A stretch of DNA of 9,210 nt from Bacteroidota bacterium (GTDB lineage: Bacteria > Bacteroidota > Bacteroidia > Chitinophagales > Chitinophagaceae). Under the pieces are notes generated by a model. It saw nothing but the letters and a program-made list of their open reading frames with translations, made no database searches and had not been told where the DNA came from. The position numbers and the translations under genes are program-made. The first letter of the stretch is position 1. Each line of letters opens with the position of its first letter. Location of the stretch: positions 1-9,210 of the forward strand of contig JAFAAT010000044.1 in NCBI GenBank assembly GCA_023426425.1, given 5' to 3'. Shown here piece by piece: positions 1 to 6,450 of this stretch.

Positions 1-344
1 AATAACCACTCACTACTGCCGACATTGGCGTTGGTAAGCTGGTTGGGGTAAATGCTTTGGGTATTATAGGCGAAGATGTTTTTTCCACCATTAAGAAACA
101 CATGATAGCCATCTTCTGAGGCTTCAAAGGCCAGATCCCAGGAGAATAGCTTGCTGGATTTTACTACGAGCCCGGTTTCGAGATCAAAAAATACCTGGTC
201 TTCAAAGCTTTCACCGACGGGTACGGTGACCATAGTAGCAGGCCCTACAGGCGGCAGTTCAATGGGCTTGTCCTTCTTTTCGCACGAGGAAAAGCTCACC
301 CACAACAACAAGAAAAACAGCGATATCTTGCTTACTATCCTCAT
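1..344 (-). CDS. HmuY-like lipoprotein, N-terminal part (runs off left edge)
   Basis: The minus strand is open from an ATG at 344 to the window edge, 114 complete codons, so the C-terminus is missing. Residues 1-21 form a lipoprotein signal: two basic residues, the hydrophobic run SLFFLLLWVSF and the lipobox FSSC with Cys21 as the expected lipidated residue. The mature part contains VFFDLETGLVV, then WDLAFEAS and FLNGGKNIFAY. This order (a 'strand, Trp-Asp-x-Ala-Phe, Asn-Gly-Gly' pattern) recalls the HmuY family of Bacteroidota surface lipoproteins, whose founding member binds haem. The family match is from memory of its pattern, and haem binding by this protein is not shown. Two small palindromes lie upstream of the start. 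A -7-like box ends only six bases before the ATG. Confidence is high that it is a lipoprotein gene and moderate for the family. Confidence 0.8.
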   Translation of the reverse strand, partial: MRIVSKISLFFLLLWVSFSSCEKKDKPIELPPVGPATMVTVPVGESFEDQVFFDLETGLVVKSSKLFSWDLAFEASEDGYHVFLNGGKNIFAYNTQSIYPNQLTNANVGSSEWL

Positions 345-350
345 GACAGG

Positions 351-377
351 CAAATATCTATCGGGATTTTCAAGCAA
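351..377 (-). promoter_or_regulatory. Weak candidate promoter of the HmuY-like lipoprotein gene
   Basis: Read on the minus strand, GATATTTG (351-358) differs by one base from the Bacteroidota -7 consensus TAnnTTTG, and TTG (375-377) lies 16 bases upstream as a possible -33 element. The spacer is slightly short. The -7 box ends six bases before the ATG, so the transcript would have almost no leader. Confidence 0.3.
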
Positions 378-651
378 GTGTCAGACAATTGTCATAGCAA
401 TCAATGATTCTCATCAGGCAGTAAAAATCCCCCATGCCGGGTGGCCTGGCTCCACGCCATGATTCCTTAAGTGCTACCTAAACTGCGCCAGTCCATTACT
501 CGTAAGATTAATATTTATGAGATTTCCGCGCAGGGAAAATAATACGAATGTTTGAAGTAAAGAGGCAAAAAAGGTTCTGGACATAGAAAAACAACCTGCC
601 AGACTGTGCGTGTTGCAGCGCTAATGGATAACCTTAACTTTTACCAAAACT

Positions 652-679
652 TTTGAACCCAAATAATTACCTAGGTTTG
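652..679 (+). promoter_or_regulatory. Candidate promoter of the TlpA-like lipoprotein gene
   Basis: TAGGTTTG (672-679) fits the Bacteroidota -7 consensus TAnnTTTG exactly. TTTG at 652-655 is a possible -33 element with a 16-base spacer, a little shorter than usual. Transcription would begin a few bases after 679, giving a leader of roughly 15 bases before the ATG at 702. Confidence 0.5.
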
Positions 680-701
680 CATTGAAATTTACCTGCTTTA
701 G

Positions 702-1862
702 ATGAACTCACGCCTCCTCCTTCTTCTGATGATACTGATCACAGGTCTTGCTGCCTGTAATAACAAGGAGAAAAAATTCAATGTCGTCGGCGAAATCACC
801 AACATGCCGCAACAGACAGTGTTTTTGGAAGAACTTAATATTAATGAAGTTACTGTGCTCGACTCTGCCCGCAGCAGTGAAGACGGTAAGTTTGAAGTAT
901 CAGGCACAGCAGCAGAGCCAAACCTTTACCGGTTACGGTTCGGTCAAAACCAGTTTATATTGCTTTCAATAGACAAAGGCACGCTTAAAGTCAATGGTAA
1001 CTGGGTGAACCTGCCTGAAAACTATACCGTTTCAGGCTCAGCTCCTTCCAACAGTCTAAGGCAATTTATCCGTACCGTTCGCGAGCACGTGAATGACTTC
1101 AATACTATAAGCGTTGTGATTGACACCTTGCAGGCCCGCGGCAATGACAGCATGCTGAACAAGGCAAAGAATGATTTGCAGGAAATGAACTTTGCATTTA
1201 CAAGGTATATTGAGAATTATTCTGATACTACTGCTTACCTGCCCAATGCCTTGTTTGCAGTCCAGATGTTAAATCCCGCAGTAGAAAAGGAATATCTGCA
1301 GGTTTTCACACAAAGCCTTGCGCGGAGGTTCCCAAACAGTCAGCTTGCGCGCCAGTTTACCGACAAGGTTAACCAGATGTTTGCAGTAGAAGCTCAGACT
1401 GCCACCCATGGTCTTCAGGTGGGGACTACTGCTCCTGAAATTGCACTTCCCACCCCGGAAGGCCAGGAAGTATCCCTAAGCTCCTACAGAGGCAAATATG
1501 TTCTCGTCGATTTCTGGGCTTCATGGTGTGGTCCATGTCGGGGTGAAAATCCAAATGTGGTAGCAGCCTATAATAAATTCAAGGATAAGAACTTTACTAT
1601 TCTTGGCGTATCGCTCGACCAGAAAAAGGACAAGTGGATAGAAGCGATTAAAAAAGACAATCTTACCTGGACACATGTGAGCGATCTGCAGGGCTGGGAG
1701 TCGATTGCTGCCCGCAACTATAGCATCGAATCCATACCGGCAAACTTCCTTTTAGATCCTCAGGGAAAGATAATTGCTAAAGACCTTCGTGGTGCTGGTC
1801 TTGAGGCAAAACTTGCCGAGGTGTTTCAAAATTCCGAAGCAACCGCTGCCCAGCAACCGTAA
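702..1862 (+). CDS. DUF4369/TlpA-like thiol-disulfide oxidoreductase lipoprotein
   Basis: This 386-residue protein is a predicted envelope thioredoxin-fold lipoprotein. Residues 1-19 are a lipoprotein signal ending in the lipobox LAAC (Cys19). Residues about 26-100 are beta-rich (FNVVGEI..., VFLEEL, VTVLDSA, GKFEVSG) and fit the DUF4369 domain often found before TlpA domains in Bacteroidota. Residues about 110-235 look helical. Residues about 238-376 are an AhpC/TSA-TlpA thioredoxin domain: VGTTAPEIALPT, VLVDFWASWCGPC with the redox pair Cys276/Cys279, and the cis-proline segment SIPANFLLD (Pro346). Such proteins are thought to reduce or exchange disulfides in exported proteins or in cytochrome c maturation; the partner here is unknown. 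The start gives a clean signal peptide and sits just behind a -7 box. The gene is alone on its strand and ends 20 bases before the convergent barrel gene. Confidence 0.93.
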   Translation: MNSRLLLLLMILITGLAACNNKEKKFNVVGEITNMPQQTVFLEELNINEVTVLDSARSSEDGKFEVSGTAAEPNLYRLRFGQNQFILLSIDKGTLKVNGNWVNLPENYTVSGSAPSNSLRQFIRTVREHVNDFNTISVVIDTLQARGNDSMLNKAKNDLQEMNFAFTRYIENYSDTTAYLPNALFAVQMLNPAVEKEYLQVFTQSLARRFPNSQLARQFTDKVNQMFAVEAQTATHGLQVGTTAPEIALPTPEGQEVSLSSYRGKYVLVDFWASWCGPCRGENPNVVAAYNKFKDKNFTILGVSLDQKKDKWIEAIKKDNLTWTHVSDLQGWESIAARNYSIESIPANFLLDPQGKIIAKDLRGAGLEAKLAEVFQNSEATAAQQP

Positions 1863-1864
1863 AA

Positions 1865-1883
1865 CCGGAGTGGGAACACCTCC
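1865..1883 (-). terminator. Weak candidate terminator of the barrel gene
   Basis: GGAGTG (1867-1872) pairs with CACCTCC (1877-1883) with one bulged base around a four-base loop. On the minus strand the hairpin starts at the last base of the barrel gene's stop codon and is followed by GGTTTT. The stem is short and the T-run has only four bases, so this is a weak call. On the plus strand no T-run follows. Confidence 0.27.
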
Positions 1884-2650
1884 TACAACTGGCTTACCGG
1901 CGTTCTGTTCCTTTTCCATTCCAGGTATTCTTTCTGCTGAAGTGCATACATGCCGTAATGGATGTCAATGCCAAGGCTGAGCAATATCAGATTTACATTG
2001 TATCCTGCATAGGGTCTCACCGGCAGGCCATTTATATCTTCTGCAAATTCAGGGTTCATGAAGTTTGTGGGGTAGTATTGAAGCTTTAGTGTCACTCCAG
2101 GATCCCACGACTTACCGATGAAGACATAGGGCATGAAACGGGCAGTTCGATCACTAAACCATTCATTAAACTTGTCCTTGTCGCCTCTTCTTTCAAATAC
2201 CTTCTCGCGGTAATTAAAAGGTAAGTCAACACCTCCGCCCAGGAAGTAGAAATTCCGGTTTTGCAAATCACCGAATTTTATACCAAGAGGAATACCAAGA
2301 GTATAAACCCGATGTTTTGCGGTGATATCGCCTATCTTCTGAATAAATCCGATATTTTTCACGTTGAGGCCGGAAAACAGGCCAAATCGGCGGTTGGGGT
2401 CATAGTGGGCATGGAAGCCAAAATTCACGAACGCAGTGAAGCGGGGGATCGTAAGTTGGCTTGACTCGCGGGGACGTTCCAGTAGCGCAGTGGAAAGGAT
2501 AGCAAAGTCAAAATCGCTACCAGTATAGAATCGGCTTTCAACCGGCGCAGCGTATCGGATTTTCTTTGAGGTATCGATGAGGCCCTGTGCAGGGGCATCA
2601 AAGCCGAACAATACGTAAAAACCAATCGACAAAATGTGGAAGATTCTCAT
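1883..2650 (-). CDS. Predicted outer-membrane beta-barrel protein, family unknown
   Basis: The 255-residue product starts with a signal peptide (MRIFHILSIGFYVLFGF, likely cleavage after APA at about residue 21). The rest alternates polar and hydrophobic or aromatic residues in about seven or eight strand-like segments (for example FTAFVNFGFHAHY, FGLFSGLNVKN, YTLGIPLGIKFG, FYFLGGGVDLPFNY, MPYVFIGKSW, VTLKLQYYP, NVNLILLSLGIDIHYG). This resembles the small 8-stranded, PorT-like barrels of Bacteroidota, but I cannot name a family. The C-terminus does not end on an aromatic residue and carries a charged tail of about 18 residues. An in-frame ATG 19 codons upstream (2707) would give 274 residues; I prefer 2650 because it starts the signal peptide cleanly and a promoter candidate lies between the two starts. 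The gene is divergent from lon. Confidence 0.85.
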   Translation of the reverse strand: MRIFHILSIGFYVLFGFDAPAQGLIDTSKKIRYAAPVESRFYTGSDFDFAILSTALLERPRESSQLTIPRFTAFVNFGFHAHYDPNRRFGLFSGLNVKNIGFIQKIGDITAKHRVYTLGIPLGIKFGDLQNRNFYFLGGGVDLPFNYREKVFERRGDKDKFNEWFSDRTARFMPYVFIGKSWDPGVTLKLQYYPTNFMNPEFAEDINGLPVRPYAGYNVNLILLSLGIDIHYGMYALQQKEYLEWKRNRTPVSQL

Positions 2651-2666
2651 AGTCAAAGCTTGTCTA

Positions 2667-2695
2667 TAAAAATAAGCCAGCAATGTTTCTGCAAA
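2667..2695 (-). promoter_or_regulatory. Candidate promoter of the barrel gene
   Basis: On the minus strand TTTG (2692-2695), a 17-base spacer and TATTTTTA (2667-2674, one mismatch to TAnnTTTG) form a Bacteroidota-type promoter. The box ends 16 bases before the preferred ATG at 2650 and lies downstream of the alternative start at 2707, which supports the shorter protein. Confidence 0.4.
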
Positions 2696-2702
2696 AATTG
2701 CA
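2690..2702. repeat. Short inverted repeat TGCAA-AAA-TTGCA
   Basis: Two perfect 5-base arms flank three A bases. The repeat covers the putative -33 element of the barrel gene in the divergent region shared with lon, a place where an operator could act. The arms are short enough to arise by chance. Confidence 0.3.
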
Positions 2703-2726
2703 GACATGGGTGAGTTGGCACCAATA

Positions 2727-2754
2727 TTGACCCCAAGATATGCCTCTTTATAAT
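2727..2754 (+). promoter_or_regulatory. Candidate promoter of lon with sigma-70-like boxes
   Basis: TTGACC (2727-2732) and TATAAT (2749-2754) are separated by 16 bases, close to the enterobacterial housekeeping consensus and unlike the TAnnTTTG type found before other genes here. A start near 2761 would fall after the first possible lon ATG (2740) and before the second (2788). No TAnnTTTG box is evident in this gap on the plus strand. Confidence 0.35.
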
Positions 2755-2787
2755 CAAAACAGACGACTATTTGTCATACCAGCCAAG

Positions 2788-5202
2788 ATGAAATCAATGA
2801 TTGATATGTTATTCGGTCAGCCAGAGCATGAAATGGAGTTTATGCCTATCGTGCCCTTAGGCGAGGACGAATTAAATGAACAGGAAAAAGGAAATCTGCC
2901 TACTGAGATCCCCATCATTGCCTTACGCAACACTGTGCTGTTTCCGAATGTGGTACTTCCTATTACTGTCGCCCGCGAGAAATCAGTGAAAGCAATCGCT
3001 GATGCCCAGAAATCGGGAAAGTGGATTGGAGTAGTAGCACAAAAGGACATGGGCAACGAAGACCCAATGCCTGAAGATGTGCACCAGGTCGGCACGCTGG
3101 CAAAGGTGGTCAAGTACATTAAGATGCCGGACGGAAATACCACCGTCTTTATCATGGGAAGAATGCGCTTCAGGATCCAGGCATTCAACCAGGTCGATCC
3201 ATATTTTACTGCGCAGGTCAAATATCTTGAGGATCAGTTTCCTGTTGGAGATGCAGCTTTCGACGCGATGATGTCTTCGATAAAGGATCATTCAGAACGT
3301 ATAGCTCAGCAATCTCACAATATCCCAAACGAGGCGAGCATAATACTTCGCAACATCGAACAACAGTCTTTCCTGCTGCATTTTGTAGCTTCTAACTTAA
3401 ATGTAAAGCTGATTGAAAAACAAAGCTTGCTGGAGGAGAATGATGTACGGGTAAGAGCAGAGCGCCTGCTGAAACTCCTGCAGGCAGAACTTCAGATGGT
3501 CGAACTGAAGAATGAGATTACCAACAAGACGCGTGGAGAGATTGACAAGCAGCAAAGAGAATACTTCCTGCAGCAACAGCTCAAAAGCATCAAAGATGAA
3601 CTTGGAGGAGATCCCAATGAACGCGAGCTGAGAGACCTGCAGAAAAGAGCTGAGGGAATTAACCTGACCGAAGCAGCAAGGGAACTCTTTAACAAGAACA
3701 TACAGAAGCTGGAACGGATGCACCCCAGCACTCCGGACTACTCCGTTATATATAACCACCTCGACCTGATTCTTGACCTGCCATGGTCAAGCTATACTGA
3801 AGACAGTTATGATCTGAAGCGCGCGCAGAAAGTGCTGGATAATGATCACTATGGCATGGATAAGATCAAGGACCGCATACTTGAGTACCTCGCAGTACTG
3901 AAACTGAAAGGTGATATGAAATCGCCTATTCTTTGTTTTGTAGGACCTCCGGGAATTGGTAAAACATCCCTGGGCAAAAGTATTGCCAATGCCATCCAGC
4001 GTAAATATGTGCGTTTGAGTCTTGGGGGATTACACGATGAAAGCGAACTACGCGGACACCGCAAGACGTACATAGGTGCAATGCCTGGCCGAATCATTCA
4101 GTCTCTAAGAAAAGTAAAAACTGCGAACCCTGTCTTTATCCTTGATGAGATCGACAAAATCGGGAAGGATTTTAGAGGAGACCCTAGCTCGGCTTTGCTG
4201 GAAATCCTTGACCCGGAGCAGAACAGCACGTTCTATGACAACTACCTGGAACTTGAATTTGACCTTTCGAAAGTACTCTTTATTGCAACGGCTAATTCAC
4301 TCAGTGATATTCAACCTGCATTAAGAGACAGGCTGGAGATCATTCAACTCACCGGATATTCCACTGAAGAGAAAATAGAGATAGCAAAACGTCACCTGAT
4401 CCCAAAACAAAAGGAACTGCATGGACTGACAAAGACACCTCTTCGTTTCCCTGACAAGGTGATCAACAAGATCATACAGGAATACACGAGGGAGTCGGGA
4501 GTGCGCGAGCTGGACAGGTTGATGGCCGCCAATATGCGTTCCATAGCAAAGCAGGTAGCCATGGAGGAAGTAGTAGCGCCTCAGGTAACCTCAGACCAGG
4601 TGGAAAAGGTACTTGGTAAGCCCAAATTCAACAATGAGATATACACAAAAGGACATCCTCCCGGCGTAACCGTCGGACTGGCGTTTACCTATGTAGGTGG
4701 AGATATACTTTTCATTGAGACGGGCCTCTCCAAAGGTAAAGGTGTACTTACACTGACAGGCAATCTGGGCAATGTGATGAAGGAAAGTGCAAGTACTGCC
4801 CTCTCCTATCTCAAAGCCCATGCAATGGAATACAAGATCGATCCGGACAAATTTGAAGAAACCAATGTTCACATCCATGTGCCTGAGGGAGCCATTCCTA
4901 AGGACGGCCCCAGTGCAGGAGTGACCATGCTTACCTCACTCGCATCTGCCTTTACCAATCGCAGGGTAAGACCTTATCTCGCAATGACGGGGGAGATCAC
5001 TCTCAGAGGGCAGGTGCTGCCGGTGGGAGGCATCAAAGAGAAAGTGCTGGCAGCTAAGCGTGCTGGTATTAAGGACATTGTACTTTGCAGCCAAAATGAA
5101 AAGGACGTGGATGAGATTCACAAAGACTACATCAAAGGGCTTAAATTTCATTATGTAAATACCATGCACGAAGTGCTGGAGTTTGCACTATTAAAAAAGT
5201 AA
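2788..5202 (+). CDS. lon: ATP-dependent protease La (Lon)
   Basis: Lon is the cytosolic hexameric AAA+ serine protease that degrades misfolded and some regulatory proteins. With a start at 2788 the protein has 804 residues, typical for bacterial Lon. Domains in order: the N-terminal substrate-binding domain (from about residue 38, PIIALRNTVLFP), a charged coiled-coil linker (about 235-300), the AAA+ module with Walker A GPPGIGKTS (386-394, Lys392) and Walker B FILDEIDK (Asp453, Glu454), a sensor-1 Asn in IATANS, and the C-terminal protease domain. The catalytic Ser709 lies in PKDGPSAG and Lys752 in GGIKEK; their 43-residue spacing equals that in E. coli Lon (Ser679/Lys722). All key residues are intact. 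An upstream in-frame ATG at 2740 would add 16 residues (820); that stretch (MPLYNQNRRLFVIPAK) does not look like a usual Lon N-terminus, and a promoter candidate lies within it. The gene is monocistronic and ends in a strong terminator. Confidence 0.97.
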   Translation: MKSMIDMLFGQPEHEMEFMPIVPLGEDELNEQEKGNLPTEIPIIALRNTVLFPNVVLPITVAREKSVKAIADAQKSGKWIGVVAQKDMGNEDPMPEDVHQVGTLAKVVKYIKMPDGNTTVFIMGRMRFRIQAFNQVDPYFTAQVKYLEDQFPVGDAAFDAMMSSIKDHSERIAQQSHNIPNEASIILRNIEQQSFLLHFVASNLNVKLIEKQSLLEENDVRVRAERLLKLLQAELQMVELKNEITNKTRGEIDKQQREYFLQQQLKSIKDELGGDPNERELRDLQKRAEGINLTEAARELFNKNIQKLERMHPSTPDYSVIYNHLDLILDLPWSSYTEDSYDLKRAQKVLDNDHYGMDKIKDRILEYLAVLKLKGDMKSPILCFVGPPGIGKTSLGKSIANAIQRKYVRLSLGGLHDESELRGHRKTYIGAMPGRIIQSLRKVKTANPVFILDEIDKIGKDFRGDPSSALLEILDPEQNSTFYDNYLELEFDLSKVLFIATANSLSDIQPALRDRLEIIQLTGYSTEEKIEIAKRHLIPKQKELHGLTKTPLRFPDKVINKIIQEYTRESGVRELDRLMAANMRSIAKQVAMEEVVAPQVTSDQVEKVLGKPKFNNEIYTKGHPPGVTVGLAFTYVGGDILFIETGLSKGKGVLTLTGNLGNVMKESASTALSYLKAHAMEYKIDPDKFEETNVHIHVPEGAIPKDGPSAGVTMLTSLASAFTNRRVRPYLAMTGEITLRGQVLPVGGIKEKVLAAKRAGIKDIVLCSQNEKDVDEIHKDYIKGLKFHYVNTMHEVLEFALLKK

Positions 5203-5223
5203 TCTCAGGTTCAGGTAACATAT

Positions 5224-6351
5224 CTAACCCAGGAGCTGCAGCAATGCAGCTTCTGTTTTTTGCATGGCTTCTGTTTCTGAGTACTGGTTAATGACCGCCT
5301 CTTTGGCAGCCGAGAGTATGCGACCCTTCCCTGCATCAGTTTCCATCGCAAATAGCTGCTGACAAAAACTTTCCAAATCTTCCAGGTTATGTAGCCATCC
5401 GAGTTTCCCGTGCTGAAGGAGTTCTGCGGTACCATCCGTATTTACCCCTAGAACAGGGCGTTCTGAAAGCATGGCCTCGAGCGTGACCATTCCATATGTT
5501 TCTCCATGCGAAGGCATCAGAAATACATCAATGGCTTTGTAGAACAGGTTTACGTCGGCCTGATAAGGCCTGAAAAATACCTCCTGCTGCAGGCTATGAG
5601 TGGTTACCAGGTTGTTTAGCTTTTGCAGGTACTCATCCCCTTCGTTGGGAGTTACGTTTCCCATGATCAGTAAGTAATAGATCTTGTGATGCACATCGCG
5701 CAGATGAGCGATCGCCCTAATTACAAAGTCCTGGCCTTTCTTTGGATCGATTCGTCCAAGTACACCCAAAATGGGTTTGCCGGGCGGTATAGCGAGTTGA
5801 GTTCTGGCCGATTCGGGATCAAGTACCGAAGATGTAAACTGTGCAGGATCCAGTCCCAGATGGATTATTTTGATGCGTTCTTCCGGTACAGGGGTTTTTT
5901 CCAATGTCTCCTGTTTTAGATAAGGGAGCGGACTAATCCACAGATCGAGCATGTTATAACGCAGCCGATGAATCAGATCACGCTTCTTCACCCCGACCTT
6001 CATATGTTGCTGGTATACCAGTTTAACCAAGCGGTTACGGAAGCGCTTGTAAGCCGACAAAGATTTAATGTCTTTGTTATAGGGGGTAAACAGCAGTGGC
6101 ACTGTGGCCGGGGAAAGCCATTTATGAAGTATGCCGGCTGTGCACTTACTGGCTGTTGATTTTATCTTCTGAATTGTGGTGACATCTTTGAATGAGTTGG
6201 AAGCAGCCTTTGACAATGGACTCACCTCATTGACCAGCCAACGCACCTGCCAACCTCTGCGCTCCAGCCAATCAGCCAGCTTAAGCGTATTCATTTCTAA
6301 TCCGCCAAATCCCGTAGACGTGCAAACTATCCCAATAGACTTCACAGCCAT
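5224..6351 (-). CDS. Glycosyltransferase, GT-B fold, GT4-type
   Basis: The 375-residue protein is a retaining-type glycosyltransferase that would move a sugar from a nucleotide donor to a glycan or lipid acceptor at the inner face of the membrane; donor and acceptor cannot be read from sequence. The N-terminal Rossmann half shows IGIVCTSTGFGGLEMNTLKLADWL (Gly-Gly-Leu-Glu at 16-19, the acceptor-side glycine loop). The C-terminal half shows ILGVLGRIDPKKGQDFVIRAI (Arg200, Lys204/205) and the E-x7-E motif in HGETYGMVTLEAM (Glu284, Glu292), followed by PVLGVNTDGTAELL. A basic and aromatic stretch at about 101-136 could contact the membrane. There is no signal peptide. No other polysaccharide gene is adjacent, so it looks like an orphan. 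No clear promoter is seen: TACTTTTA on the minus strand (6356-6363) is only four bases from the ATG. Its last ten codons overlap the terminator hairpin of lon. Confidence 0.93.
   Translation of the reverse strand: MAVKSIGIVCTSTGFGGLEMNTLKLADWLERRGWQVRWLVNEVSPLSKAASNSFKDVTTIQKIKSTASKCTAGILHKWLSPATVPLLFTPYNKDIKSLSAYKRFRNRLVKLVYQQHMKVGVKKRDLIHRLRYNMLDLWISPLPYLKQETLEKTPVPEERIKIIHLGLDPAQFTSSVLDPESARTQLAIPPGKPILGVLGRIDPKKGQDFVIRAIAHLRDVHHKIYYLLIMGNVTPNEGDEYLQKLNNLVTTHSLQQEVFFRPYQADVNLFYKAIDVFLMPSHGETYGMVTLEAMLSERPVLGVNTDGTAELLQHGKLGWLHNLEDLESFCQQLFAMETDAGKGRILSAAKEAVINQYSETEAMQKTEAALLQLLG
5231..5261 (+). terminator. Intrinsic terminator of lon, inside the opposing gene
   Basis: AGGAGCTGCA (5231-5240) pairs with TGCAGCTTCT (5245-5254) over ten base pairs, one of them G-U, around a GCAA tetraloop (GNRA class). 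One G and a run of six T bases follow (5256-5261). It starts 28 bases after the lon stop codon. It lies within the 3' coding end of the minus-strand glycosyltransferase; read in that direction no T-run follows, so it should act only on lon transcripts. Confidence 0.85.
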
Positions 6352-6394
6352 TGCGTAAAAGTACAGCTTTGCAACAAGCGAATAGTTTGCATTG

Positions 6395-6428
6395 AAAAGG
6401 CTGCCTCATTAATTAAGGCAGCCTTTTT
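6395..6428 (-). terminator. Intrinsic terminator of the M49 peptidase gene
   Basis: AAAAGGCTGCC (6395-6405) pairs perfectly with GGCAGCCTTTT (6417-6427) around an 11-base A/T-rich loop. On the minus strand it begins about 22 bases after the peptidase stop codon at 6451 and ends in a T-run. Because of the flanking A and T runs the element could work in both directions, but no plus-strand gene enters it. It separates the peptidase from the glycosyltransferase transcribed the same way. Confidence 0.88.
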
Positions 6429-6450
6429 ATGATATCCACTTCTTTGGGTT

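Larger units (their letters stand above)
345..701. other. 357-base intergenic region between divergent lipoprotein genes
   Basis: No plausible gene lies here on either strand. The left end holds a candidate promoter for the HmuY-like gene and two short palindromes, GACAATTGTC (384-393) and AATCA-A-TGATT (399-409). The right end holds the promoter candidate of the TlpA-like gene. Between about 420 and 640 I see only a poor inverted repeat (CATG..GTGG / CCAC..CATG, 433-461) without a T-tract, and nothing resembling a tRNA or riboswitch. Confidence 0.6.

Noticed and set aside
433..461. An imperfect inverted repeat in the first intergenic region, considered as a terminator or RNA structure
   Set aside because: Only two 4-base arms pair on each side with unequal internal loops, and no T-run follows.
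151..462. A 103-codon plus-strand frame at the left edge
   Set aside because: It overlaps the HmuY-like lipoprotein on the minus strand, which has a signal peptide, lipobox and family-like motifs; the plus-strand product has none.
3397..3759. A 120-codon minus-strand open frame inside lon
   Set aside because: The lon frame has full domain support across this stretch; the antisense product is low-complexity and hydrophobic, typical of a shadow frame.
675..6397. A 13-base direct repeat GTTTGCATTGAAA at 675-687 and 6385-6397
   Set aside because: About one such match is expected by chance in a window of this size. The first copy overlaps the promoter before 702, but the second does not face a plus-strand gene.
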